Shown: in pieces, positions 11,356 to 21,965 of the stretch | Numbering within the stretch: position 1 is the first letter of the stretch | Layout of the letters: every line of letters starts with the position of its first letter | Assembly: GCA_949752735.1 (NCBI GenBank) | Contig: OX457053.1 | Span: forward strand, 6,216,635-6,280,634 | Length of the DNA stretch: 64,000 nucleotides | Origin: Lumbricus terrestris | Lineage: Eukaryota; Annelida; Clitellata; Crassiclitellata; Lumbricidae | Direction: 5' to 3' | Notes under the pieces: model-generated | The model's input: only the letters and a program-made list of their open reading frames with translations | Databases searched by the model: none | Told to the model about the DNA's origin: nothing | Made by a program: the position numbers and the translations under genes

Positions 11356-11373
11356 CTTGCTCGGGGAGGCCAT
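11356..11373 (-). CDS. Candidate first coding exon of the Na+/K+-ATPase alpha gene
   Basis: On the minus strand ATGGCCTCCCCGAGCAAG encodes MASPSK and runs directly into a donor GTAGGC (RC of 11350-11355). The junction is phase 0, which joins in frame to the exon at 475-615. The start has A at -3 and G at +4, a strong Kozak context. Vertebrate alpha-subunit genes also have a tiny first coding exon followed by a long intron. No transcript is available here, and another start elsewhere between 616 and this point cannot be excluded. Confidence 0.42.
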
Positions 11374-11509
11374 CGTGTATCCAACCGTCAGTCTTTCCCT
11401 CAGCCACCGATGGAATAACACACCGGCTACCGTTCCTTCCTTCCGTCTGCTTCACGAAGATGACCGAGAGAGAGAGAGAAGAGGGTCTCTTGCTGCGGAA
11501 GCTGCTGAC

Positions 11510-11540
<31 letters not shown>

Positions 11541-11870
11541 TCTCGCCCGTCTTCCACCGTGACGTGTTTCGGCCTTCGAAACCACCCAGTGTTATCCGCC
11601 AGCCGCGAGACAAAGGCCCCGTATCGGTTCACAGGTGCGCCCGGCTACAGCTAGTAGGCCAGGAGGCTTGTGAAGCCTACCGCAGGACCCGCGCACGGCA
11701 GGTGATGGGCTAAGCCAGCTTCCTCAGCCTGAAGGAAAACGAGGCTTTTCTTTCCATTACGGTTAGGCCTAGAGGCGTGCTGAGGCCAAGGCGTTGTTGG
11801 CCTGGGCTGCTGCGCTGCGTACTCGCATGGGGTGAAGCTGCAGCGTGCGTGCGCTATAATTTGCATCGCG
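11374..11870 (-). promoter_or_regulatory. GC-rich promoter/5' UTR candidate of the ATPase gene
   Basis: This stretch is clearly more GC- and CpG-rich than its surroundings and lies immediately upstream (minus strand) of the candidate start codon. It contains a CTG/TTG triplet run at 11492-11541. I see no convincing TATA box. Function is inferred from position and composition. Confidence 0.35.
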
Positions 11871-11979
11871 TGGCCTACGCAGGGTTTGAATATTCAACGC
11901 CTAATGAATTATTCAACGATTCAACGATTTTTACGACTGGTGCTGAAATGTATTGATGGCCAATAGAAGCTGATGTAAT

Positions 11980-12215
11980 ACAGACAGGCAGACAGACAGA
12001 CGGACAGACAGACGCACGGACGGGCGGGCCGACGCACAGACAGTGAGTGAGTGAGTGAGTGAGTGAGTGAGTGAGGGAGTGAGTGAGTGAGCGAATGTGA
12101 ACAAGCCAGTGAGAGAGTGAATGGGAGAGACAGAGAGAAAGAGAGAGGCATGATGACATATATAGACACAGAGAGACAGCAGAGAGAGGCAGAGAGAGAC
12201 AGAGAGAGAGATTGG
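11980..12215. repeat. CAGA / GTGA / GAGA microsatellite cluster
   Basis: CAGA units (11980-12040) pass into GTGA units (12042-12090) and then impure GAGA. Confidence 0.93.
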
Positions 12216-12364
12216 CTACAAGACTGTTGCTGAAACGGCGAGATGAACGAATTCCAATTCGTCAGGACCGCCGTTAATTTGCTTTGATTGGAAATTAAAT
12301 AAATTAGATGGATTATTTAAGGAAAATTTGCATACCATTACGAAATGAAATCTTGACCAAGTTC

Positions 12365-12800
12365 TTTCGCTCACTCTGTCCGTCCGCCTGTCTCTATCTC
12401 TCTCTTTGTCTGCAGTCTCTCTGTTCATATGTCTATCTCACTTTCTCTGTCTATCTATTTGTTTCTGTACGTCTCTGCATATATCTCTCTATCTCTTTCT
12501 ATCTCCCCTTCACTAGGTATCTGTGTTTCTGCCTCTGTAGCTGAATCTCTGTCTGTATATCTGCCTCATTATCTCTCTTTATCTCTGTAGCTTTGTCCTC
12601 TTTCATTTCAGTTCACTCTTTTCTGTCTTCTGTCTGTCTGTCTTCCTCTCTCCCTCTCTCCCTCTCTCCCTCTCTACCTCTCTGCCTCTCTGCCTCCCTC
12701 CCTCCCTCCCTCTCTCTCTTTCTCTCTCCCTCCCTCCCTCCTTCCCTCCCTCTTTCCCCTCTCTCTCTCTCTGTCGCTCTTTCTCTATATATGTTTCTCT
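12365..12800. repeat. Impure polypyrimidine (TCTG/CT/CCCT) tract
   Basis: A long CT-rich stretch with TCTGTC and CCCTC sub-repeats. The minus strand is correspondingly purine-only over long runs. Confidence 0.9.
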
Positions 12801-13254
12801 ATCCTGCGAAGACCTAAAAGCGAGTGGCAGATTTTCAATAAGTTTGCCTATCACCTCCGATTCCAGTATTCGAGTCTCGGATGTGCGTGCAATGTGTGCA
12901 ACTGTGTATTATCTCAAATCAATCCACTAGTTTCAATGCCGGGAGGAATGGAAGGCAAAGTCTTATCACTCACCTACAACAACACGCTTCAGCATTCCAG
13001 CTCCTTAGCAATCGTATTCGTGATCATTAATTTATATAGCGAAACTTCAAGAGAAATTCATCGGAGTAGTAGGCCTATACCCCTACAATGGTCTACGTGT
13101 CATTTTCTCATGGTCCAACCACATCACTCAACCCGCTCCTCTTCCACCACCCTAACACTGACCTGCCCTTCAGTGACGTGCTCACCAAAGCCTGCTCCTA
13201 TAACCCATAGCCAGTCACTTCCTCATATTTCATGACAACACTCTAACCTGAAAA

Positions 13255-13375
13255 AACTGCTGTTTCATAGATCCTACCCCGATCTCTTCTCTTTCCCCCT
13301 ATAATACTCCACCTTGCGTTTCAACTCTAAACGCTGTACCCACCGATACCACCGGATCAACATAGCTCTGATGTG
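13255..13375 (+). repeat. Retroposon family B fragment
   Basis: Shares TTTCAACTCTAAACG and GATCCTACCCCGATCTCTTC-like blocks with the copy at 16915-17175. 12840-13250 holds nothing else I recognise. Confidence 0.4.
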
Positions 13376-13383
13376 ATATGTAC

Positions 13384-13553
13384 CAGGGCTTTTTTAACGT
13401 GCAGTTGTTCACAAAATGTACAGTTGTAGAAGCACTTCTGCACAGTTAAAACTAGCAAAAAAGGTCTTTTCCTCCGATTAGAAGTAATTTACCATAAATG
13501 ATGGGAAAGGAAAGGAGTTGTGCAGTTCTAAAAATTCCTTAAAAACAGCCCTG
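13384..13553 (-). mobile_element. MITE family C, copy 1
   Basis: 170 bp with ends CAGGGCTTTTTTAACGTGC and CCTTAAAAACAGCCCTG, in opposite orientation to copies at 13876 and 32373. The motif ACTGCAC recurs inside. Flanks here do not give a clear 8-bp duplication. Confidence 0.8.
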
Positions 13554-13875
13554 TCTAGGATCATCTTGACTTGGGGCTCATTTTTATCCATGTAACTGCC
13601 AATCAATTTCGTCTTGACTAAGTGACTGCGATGAACCTGCATCGTCCCTCGACTCCAATTTTTTTAACCGCTGCTGTAAAAATATCGAAGTCATGTTTAA
13701 GATAACATGTATAGTCTACGACTCGAGCTTCAATAAGAGGAATCGATATGTCGTATGCGCATGCGCGGTGGGTCGGGCCACGGCTTCCCATAATATATCT
13801 TACACTTATTGAGTCTACCAGAATAATAAGCACACAACACGAGTGGCTTAAGTTTACGACTTTTAAGCTGTTATT

Positions 13876-14069
13876 CAGGGTTGTTTTTAAGGAATTTTTA
13901 GAACTGCACAGTCCCTTCTTTTCCTTCCCATCCTCCATGGTAAATTACTTCCAATTGGAGGACAATGACCTTTTGCTAGTTTTAACTGCACAGAAGTGCT
14001 TCTATACAACTGCACAAATCCATTTTGAACTGCACATTTTGTGCACAACTGCACGTTAAAAAAGCCCTG
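13876..14069 (+). mobile_element. MITE family C, copy 2
   Basis: 194 bp, CAGGGTTGTTTTTAAGG to ACGTTAAAAAAGCCCTG. The flanks CTGTTATT and TGTTTATT match at 6 of 8 positions. It faces copy 1 across about 320 bp. Confidence 0.82.
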
Positions 14070-14089
14070 TGTTTATTAACTCATATTCT

Positions 14090-14240
14090 TAAAACTTCGT
14101 AAACTTGTATGAAATGCTGTTGTATATTGCAATGCATTGCATCGAGTAAAGTTGCATTGCTTTGTGTAAATAACAGCAGCAATGTATTGTATGAAATACC
14201 ATCGCATTGACTGAACTGCATTGCATGTAATTGTATAGAG
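14090..14240. repeat. Degenerate TTGCA/TTGTA pentanucleotide repeat
   Basis: Scattered TGCATTGCAT and TATTGTATG units, probably an old version of the pentanucleotide array type at 3679. Confidence 0.6.
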
Positions 14241-14337
14241 ATGGCCCAGATGGGCAGTAATGTAATTGAAATTATGTATACTCTCAATTACAGTTAATTT
14301 GTAATTTGAAATGTCTATTGCATTCTACAAAATCAAA

Positions 14338-14399
14338 TTATATATATATATATATATATTGCATCATACATGTGAACATAACATATATAGGGCCTATAT

Positions 14400-14435
<36 letters not shown>

Positions 14436-14440
14436 TATAT
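14338..14440. repeat. Two (AT)n tracts
   Basis: Alternating AT at 14338-14360 and 14402-14440 with a short spacer. Confidence 0.95.
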
Positions 14441-14789
14441 ATAACGCCTTTTTGCGCTACCATAGCATCACACTTACACGCCGTTTTCAGTTAATCACCT
14501 GTGATTGAATTACAACAGGGTGTATATAAAAAGCGAATTAAGTGTCCCTGTCATCAGATGCCAGGATGTTAAGGTCCTCGTGCCACCCGCGTTGGTCCTC
14601 GAGGACCCACACGGGGTGAGGTGGGGGGGGCAAATTCAAGGACCAGTCCTCTCGATAACGAAAACGAGTCTGGTCTCTTTCCCGTGGCTCTTAGACAACA
14701 TGACTGATGAAGTTCTCCATCATTCTGCAGGAAATATTTACGACCTTCCAGGATGCTTATAGTTATCACACGTAGGCCTACGCTATATA

Positions 14790-15375
14790 CACTGTGTCCC
14801 AATAAATCGGGCACCCTTTTTATGATGTGAATAAAACTGGTTTCATCGATTGTCAAAATTTCTAAACAGGCTTGATCCTGAGATAATCATCTAGAAATTG
14901 GTAATTTATGAACGGCCCTCACTAAAAAATTATGTCATAATGACGTCGTTAATTTACATATCGAAACCAAATGACAAAAAAATCGTCAGAGAAAGGCGTT
15001 CAGCCAAGAAGACAAAACTGTAATAAAATTCTTACGAAGGCGGACACTTTGAACACGCCTTGTATATATAGTCTAATGTTAGTCAAATTTTAAATAGAAT
15101 TAAACTAAAATTTATAATTGTGAAATGCTGAAATAATATTTAAGGTAACGTATACATTTTTTAAAGAAAAAGTTGCGTTCGATACTTAACATTTGAATTC
15201 TCTGATGCAAATGACGTAATTGTGACGTCAATATTTATGCCAAAAACTTCATATTTGAATCAGTGTAACATAATTATCTCAGGATAAAAACAGTTTTGAA
15301 ATTTTGAAAATCGATGAAGATTTGCTTGTTTTATTTACATTATAAAAAGGGTGCCCAATTTATTGGGACACAGTG
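14790..15375. mobile_element. Tc1/mariner-like MITE with long TIRs
   Basis: The 586-bp element has imperfect terminal inverted repeats of about 100 bp. The left starts CACTGTGTCCCAATAAAT and the right is its complement (ATTTATTGGGACACAGTG). TA flanks both ends, the target site of Tc1/mariner. There is no transposase frame. Confidence 0.85.
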
Positions 15376-15407
<32 letters not shown>

Positions 15408-16890
15408 CAATTATATATATATATATATGGTAATGTAAAAACAAACCGTGTTGTTGACACTAACGACACTTCCGTTAGTTACTAATTACGTGAAAATGTT
15501 TCTAAGTAGCAGATTTTTAACTAACTGTGAAGTTACTATTATAGTAACATCAGTATAAGTGGCTTACTAATAACTGAATAATCTTTTGCTAGTAGGCTAA
15601 CTAGGCCTACTAATAAGCCTGCTAGTAGCGAAATAAAGTAAGTATAGCCTAGATCTATCTAATTCAGGCTACGTGCTAAGTTGCTAACTAAAAGTAAACT
15701 AGCAACTGGATAAATAACAATAATAAGCACCAGAATAGGCTAAGCAGCTAATTCGAACAAAACAATTAATGCGAAGTGTTTTGTTTCGAGGAATTATTAG
15801 GAGATTATTTTAAGCACTTTAAGAAATGAGAAATGATTACATTGGACCGTAATAGGTAACCTAAACAGCCCTGTTAAATAATGGCACAATAGGATAAATT
15901 TTTACATTTTTGTGTGATCGCTATACAAAGTTTTCTGGTCTCCTCGAAAAGCGCGAGTCGTCCTACATTCCAATAGGCTTGCAACTGTTACAGTAAATTT
16001 CGTACTCGCGACCTTGCGATAATTGGGCTACTCCTGAAATGTCTCACGGTCGCTACGGCGACATTGTGAATTCTAATAAATTTCTGCCAACTGTCTTAAG
16101 AGGTGTTGTCCATTTATTAATAAATAAAAGGCCCTATAGTAGTACGGATGACTATAGTTCATAATGGTAAGCACCCAAGCAGAACTTCTGCCTTCCACAT
16201 TTCTGCGTCAATGGCGTCATTAAGTGATTTGCGACCATAGCGACGAAATTCCAATTAAGAATGTGTATTAACGTACTTGGCAAATATTTATTAATATCTT
16301 CGCTCAAATGCTCGCGACTTCATTTGGGCTACTTCTGACGTGATTTAGGCCTAGTGACTAAGCACTTCCGAGATCTGGTAATTAATTAACGCATGCGAAT
16401 TTAATGAAACGAGACTAATAGATTCTTCAGGGGTTCTTCTGAATGGGTTTCGGCTCAAACTCAAAAGGCTAAAAATGGTCGTCGCTGACAATATATTAAT
16501 TTCCGGGCCGTTGCTGGGTGTAGGTACGTGTATATGTGCCGATTAAATACTGATCTAATTCTTGTTATCTGATTGTAAAACGGGTTCGTTTAGCCGACTT
16601 TACACATCAGTGATGTAAATAAGACGGATTCTGTCTTCGCGGACTTACACTCTGGAAGCTGACCTCAGTACAGCTTGGTATTCATGCGCTATCGGTTGAG
16701 GCTTTATAATGCAAGTGTGTAGGGCTGTAGGCTTTGAACTTTTCAAAGCACTTGTAAGCCTAAAGCGCAATTTTAAGTAATCCCATTGTGAGAATTGTGG
16801 AGAAATAACAGGGGGGGAGATTGGACTATTATCCACTTGGAATTGGGATGTGAAAACAGATTTTCACTACGGGGCTCTGAGAAAGATTAT
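15376..16890. other. No recognised gene or repeat
   Basis: AT-rich sequence with an (AT)n tract at 15380-15430. Short dispersed words (TAGGCCTA, GCGACAT) occur, but I see no frame, TIR or tandem structure worth a call. Confidence 0.5.
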
Positions 16891-16914
16891 CTCCCCACAT
16901 GTCTTTCACTCAAA

Positions 16915-17175
16915 ACGGAAAACATTGCTCCTCCACAAATCCTATCCTGATTCTTCCTCTTCTCCTCACATCCCTCGTCATTTCAATTCTAAACATCACC
17001 CACCTTAGCCGTCCATCTATCTGTCTGCCTGACTCTCCGGACTTGACCCGCTGCCTATCGATTTGGTTTTGATTAAGCGGCGCCTGTGAATAAGCTGGTT
17101 CGCGCGACTTGGTTTTTGTGGGCGCTGTAGAAGTCTCGAGATTACGATTACGATAACGATTACTGGGAGGGTTGA
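16915..17175 (+). repeat. Retroposon family B, fuller copy
   Basis: From ATCCTATCCTGATTCTTCC to the tail GGCGCTGTAGAAGTC then ATTACGATTACGATAACG. The ATTACG tail and repeated occurrence suggest a retroposon. Minus-strand open frames here are by-products. Confidence 0.6.
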
Positions 17176-17799
17176 GCCCCACCTTACCCGGCAATTCTCA
17201 CCCTGAGTAGGCCTAGCTCGCAAAGGTGTACTGGCACGACTACCTGGATGGATTAAATAGATGCGCGATAAAGTTATTATTTGGTAATAATTATTATTAA
17301 AAAAATTGAGTTTTTCAGCACAAGACCAGACTTAATTTATGTAGCTCGTTACTTGTCTCGTTCAATGAAGCTTCACAACGCTCGCGAAGAAGCTGAGGCT
17401 CTGCGCTTGGATTTAGAGCATTGCGTTTTAGACGTGACATGTTTACGACCACGATGACGATGACAATTACGTGGATATTAATTTTTAGCGATTGAAACGA
17501 AAAGTTGGCTTTGAAAGTCTAGCTTTCCTTCGAAATGCACAATTGGTCCAAAGGGTATAATGCTATAGCGCCGCTAGACGATTCCGAAGCCTAATATTGG
17601 TTTTTACCGACAACTGATCATTGCAATGAAGACCAACTATAGAAAGAAAACTGCAGTATAGGCTACTCATCTAAGGAAAGAAGGCAACGAGTTATTTAAA
17701 AGAAGCTAGTTAACAGTCGTTTAGTTTAAGTCACTTTTAAATGATGTTCACGTAACTCTTTCAAATCACCACACTGCCTCAAATAGGCCTATAGCTGAA

Positions 17800-18232
17800 C
17801 GCGCCGCTTCAACTCTAAACATCTTCCACCGTCAGTGTCGTTGCCAGGAATTTATGATGGGAGGGTTTGGTTTTTTTTATGGCCTGGCCGGATGCGCCTC
17901 CTGACACCAACCCAATAGTATTACAGCAGATAAAAAGAGAATAAAATAACAAAGCGAATAAAGTAAGAAAGCAATTGTTACTACAAGCAATTGTTTTATT
18001 TTTTTCTTATTTAAGTGGATAAATAACCTTTTAAAAACTTTTTCCTAAGCCAATGGGAGGTTTTAACCCCCGAACCTCCCCTTGGCTACGCCACTGTCCA
18101 CCGTAACCGTCCGGCTAACTGGCTGCTGGGCTTTCAGGATCCTGACTCCCTGCCTATCTAGACTTTGTTTTGACTGAGCCTTCGTTTTTTGTGACCGCTA
18201 TAGAGGCTGCGAGTTGATACGATTACGATGTA
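17800..18232 (+). repeat. Retroposon family B copy interrupted by a MITE
   Basis: The family B sequence (CTTCAACTCTAAACATC) stops at 17832 and resumes at 18097, ending with GATACGATTACGATG. The gap is exactly the MITE at 17833-18096 plus its target duplication, so this copy is older than that insertion. Confidence 0.7.
17833..18096 (+). mobile_element. MITE family A (hAT type), copy 3
   Basis: 264 bp from CAGTGTCGTTGCCAGG to TTGGCTACGCCACTG with a perfect 8-bp target duplication TCCACCGT at 17825-17832 and 18097-18104. The 8-bp duplication and CAGTG ends indicate hAT. Confidence 0.93.
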
Positions 18233-18593
18233 ATTTGTCAAAACCAACGACAAACTCTTCGATTGACATGTAAGTGAACGCCTATAATTTTGCTGCATCA
18301 ACAACAAGTTGTATCAGCTGGCATGGGGGTGCAGAACAGAAAATCGAATAACGACAGTCTAGTATCAACGTAACCAAAGTTCAACAGATTTAAATAGAAT
18401 AAATGTGCTGCTTACCTATAGATATCGTAATGAACGTATACTCTACACTTACAAGCACGCTCTTCATGAAACCTGTAAATGAGCAACTATTAACATATGA
18501 TGTATGATGTATAATTATGAACAATTATGACTGTATGAGTGGTGGTTACTTCTCACACAGATCTTTAGTTTTCTGTACCAATGCAAACCCTGT

Positions 18594-18930
18594 TTTGTTG
18601 TGTTATGTTATGTTGTTATGTTATGGTATGGTATGTTATGTTATCCTATGTTGCGCTATGTTGTGTAATGTCATGCTCTGTCATGTTATGCCATGTTATG
18701 CCATGTTGTGTTGTGTTATGTTATATTATGTTATGTTGCGCGATGTCGTGTAACGTTATGCTCCGTCATGTTATGTTATGTCATGTCATGTTATGTTATG
18801 TTATGTTGCGCGATGTTGTGTAATGTTATGCTCCGCCATGTTATGCCATGTTATGCCACATTATGCCACATTATGTTATGTTATGCTGTGTTATGTCATG
18901 TCATGCTATGTCATGTCATGTCATGTTGTG
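18594..18930. repeat. Pentanucleotide (TTATG) array with variants
   Basis: Units of TTATG, TCATG, TTGTG and CCATG repeat for about 335 bp. A longer block (GCGATGT, TGTAATGTTATGCTC) recurs at 18735 and 18805, showing segmental duplication within the array. Confidence 0.95.
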
Positions 18931-19001
18931 TCGAGTTTAGAACACAATCGGTGTTCGAATTGCTTAGAACGCTGGACTTGTCTTCAAGTTGTTCAAGTAT
19001 A

Positions 19002-19003
<2 letters not shown>

Positions 19004-19075
<72 letters not shown>
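19004..19075. repeat. (AAT)n microsatellite
   Basis: Twenty-four AAT units. 18231-18593 to its left holds nothing I recognise. Confidence 0.97.
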
Positions 19076-19448
19076 GGCCCTAATAGAACAGTAAACGCGG
19101 TTTTGTTAAGTTTAGATGGAGAAATCGTAACTGATGTTTCCACCGTCATTCCAGGTGTCATTGAAGCAGAGGGAGTCCCACTGGGTGAGCATGCATGCTG
19201 TCCGTCTGTAGACGTTGTCTGGATGTCTGCTGTATCGTTTAATATATTTCTCGAAAAGTTTCAGCATCGTCTTTTTCTCTTTGTTGCGTTCAGTCTATTC
19301 AAGATCATTCGACGAAGCTTCTGAAACTAATAAGAAAAACTTCATTAGCCAACATAACCAATTAACCATCATCGTGGCCAAGAATATTGAACGATGGGTA
19401 CAAATAAATTATCTCTTTTCGGTAGTTACTAGTTTGTGAAATCTACCA

Positions 19449-19555
19449 TGCTTTATTGTATTGTGTTGTATTGTATTGCATTGTATTGTATTGTATTGCA
19501 TTGTATTGTATTGCATTGTATTGTATTGCATTGCATTGTACAGTATTGTATTGTA
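19449..19555. repeat. Pentanucleotide array (TTGTA/TTGCA)
   Basis: About twenty units of five bases. 19560-20150 to its right holds nothing I recognise. Confidence 0.95.
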
Positions 19556-20171
19556 TCTTACCATTTACAAAGCGCTTCTGGCAGCAAGAGCCTTCAGAAG
19601 CATTCCTGTTGCGTACAATCCCGTGAGAAATAGCAAGATTTGAGGCGAGAGAGATGAAGAAAGACCACCAGAGCGATATAAATAAATGCCTTAAACTTGA
19701 CATAGCCATTAATAAAATCAAGATTTTTGATGGTTTCAATGCTCACGTTTTTTCGGTGTTCACAACAATGTCATGAGCATCTAGTATGGTATTGATGTTA
19801 GTGGTCTCTGGTCTCATGATTGTTTTCGCTCTAAGTTTACGATGATAGATTAAGTGGAAATAGAACTGTGGGAGTGTATGGTACATACCCAGTCTGTTGA
19901 TAAGAGTATGCAGCAACCAGGCTCTGAGTCGGTCCTCGGTTGACCTACTATCGCGCTTCCTTCCGGCTGGACCCCACGACCCACCTATATGTACACGCAG
20001 AATCATATCAACACAATGCAATTATGAAATACTACAATGCAATATGATGTGATACAATGAAATAGAATAACAATAGATCCGATCAATAGAACGAAATGGC
20101 ATCTAATAGAACATCTATAGCATGATGACACAGAATATAGTTTATAGAACAGAACAGAAAAAAACCAGAGT

Positions 20172-20397
20172 AGAACATAGCGAAGCAGAACGAATTAGAA
20201 CATAGCGAAGCAGAACGAATTAGAACATAGCGAAGCAGAACGAATTAGAACATAGCGAAGCAGAACGAATTAGAACATAGCGAAGCAGAACGAATTAGAA
20301 CATAGCGAAGCAGAACGAATTAGAACATAGCGAAGCAGAACGAATTAGAACATAGCGAAGCAGAGCGAATTAGAACATAGCGAAGCAGAACGTATTA
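20172..20397. repeat. 25-bp minisatellite
   Basis: Nine near-identical copies of AGAACATAGCGAAGCAGAAC plus GAATT, with decayed copies to about 20510. The low divergence suggests recent expansion. Confidence 0.96.
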
Positions 20398-20967
20398 GAA
20401 CGTAGCAAAGCAAAAGAGAATAGAACGTGGCATAACAGAACAGAATAGAACAAACACAGCAGAACAAAATATAGCCTAACATAACAAAACGGAATGGAAC
20501 ATAACAAAATAGAAGGTTTCATAGATGATCATAATACGGCTTGCAACAGACATTCAGCAAATATAAACTTCTAAACGTAACACCGTGGAAGCTCAACCCA
20601 AAAATGTCACCTTGACCTTGACTACTTCAACGCGCTGTAATCTCACCACTGCCTTACTCTGCTTTCTCAGAATAGCTATGGCCAACTTCGCTGAACGCAT
20701 TCAAACAATTCACCTTTGTTTCCGTGCATTGTTTTCATTCGTTGTTATAAATCCATTGTTTTCATGTATACTTCTGTCGCATACATGATGCACCACACAT
20801 TGTAACCATTCATTGTTTTTCGTACATTGCCTATACGTGCTATTCTATGCTAATGGAGTAAAAAAAAAGGCTTGTAGGCCTACCTATACTTACATTCTCA
20901 ATACTGTTCTCCTTAGCTGAGGTTGGGTCGGGAACGCTCTTGAGTATAGCATAGCATGACCTTGAAG

Positions 20968-21232
20968 CAGTGGCGTACAGGCGTAGTCAGGAATTTATTA
21001 TGGGGAGGGGGCTGGTTTTTGTTTGGCCTGACCGGATGCCCTTTCTGACACCAATCCAACAGTGTTACAGTAAATAAAAATGGAATAAAGTAACAAAGAG
21101 AGTAAAGAAAAACAATTGTTACTACAAGCAATTATTTAGTTTTTTCCTTATTTAAGTGAATAAATAACCTTTAAACAATTTCCTAGGCCAATGCTGGGTT
21201 TAACCCCCGAAACCCCCTTGTCTACGCCACTG
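20968..21232 (+). mobile_element. MITE family A (hAT type), copy 4
   Basis: 265 bp from CAGTGGCGTACAGG to TGTCTACGCCACTG, with an extra GCGTAGTCAGG near the left end. The flanks CCTTGAAG and CCCTGAAT match at 6 of 8. This is the most diverged of the four copies. Confidence 0.82.
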
Positions 21233-21308
21233 CCCTGAATGGGCGCGTTATAAATCCTCGTCGAAAATGAACGTATACAAATTCTGCGGGATCAGATTGT
21301 GTAAGTAA

Positions 21309-21773
21309 CTAAGTAGCATATAGCATAAAATTGATTGCAGATGAAATACCGGATGTCAGCGGGAAGAACGGTTCGAATTTGCTGGAACCTTTGAACCACC
21401 CTGGAACCGACGACGACGTGTCACCACCGGAACCGACCGACTGCGACGACTTCGAAGCCTTGTTTTCGACGACCTGAACCTGGTTGGCCAGCGCTGAGGA
21501 GGAGGATGAGGTTCCGCTGCCCGTCTTCGATGTCCTTGATGCTTCCTCGACGCTGCAGTTCGGTCCCCACCCGAAACACCGGAAGTAGCTAACGAATCTC
21601 TTCGCTGACGTCATCCGGCGATGACGTAAGAGCGGATGTGACGTCGGTTGGTCGGCTCGATCGAGGATGAGAAGGTCTAGAGGAGAAGGTGGAACGTAGG
21701 AGGAGCTCGCGAGAGAACCGTGGATGACGTAGGATGCCAGAGCGAACCAAGCGACGAAAACGTTGGTGACCAT
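21309..21773 (-). CDS. Candidate secreted peptide precursor (unrecognised family)
   Basis: An uninterrupted 154-codon frame whose ATG (A at -3, G at +4) follows a possible acceptor (TATTTTCTTAAAG). Residues 1-23 look like a signal peptide: a hydrophobic core then a small-residue cleavage region (HGSLASSS). Basic sites follow: RR at 52-53 and KR at 58-59. Directly after KR comes FVSYFRCFGWGPNCS, with the protein's only two cysteines (66 and 73) six residues apart, the geometry of a disulfide-ring peptide hormone. The remaining 80 residues are Ser/Gly-rich. The segment is more GC-rich than its flanks, as coding DNA often is. I cannot name a family; the six-residue ring recalls allatostatin-C spacing, but the ring residues differ. 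It could also be a chance frame or an exon that splices on before the stop. Confidence 0.42.
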   Translation of the reverse strand: MVTNVFVAWFALASYVIHGSLASSSYVPPSPLDLLILDRADQPTSHPLLRHRRMTSAKRFVSYFRCFGWGPNCSVEEASRTSKTGSGTSSSSSALANQVQVVENKASKSSQSVGSGGDTSSSVPGWFKGSSKFEPFFPLTSGISSAINFMLYAT

Positions 21774-21894
21774 CCTTTAAGAAAATATTATGTCATGTAT
21801 TATACAGTCACAGAGTTTGTTTGTAACTAACTGCTTGGTATGCATACATAGTTACATACACAGTTACATACATAGTAACTGTTCTCAGTCAATC

Positions 21895-21965
21895 GTAATT
21901 TATATAGCGCCCCTTCAAGGTGCCTACTCAGAGGCGCTCCTGGCCGAGATCAAGCCAGAGAAGTA
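21895..21965 (-). repeat. LINE/SINE shared 3' tail
   Basis: Minus-strand reading GGAGCGCCTCTGAGTAG then AAGGGGCGCTATATAAAT, the same tail as after the LINE frame at 58410. Confidence 0.65.

Noticed and set aside
20172..20397. CRISPR-like array from 25-bp repeats
   Set aside because: Units are directly adjacent with no spacers; an ordinary minisatellite.
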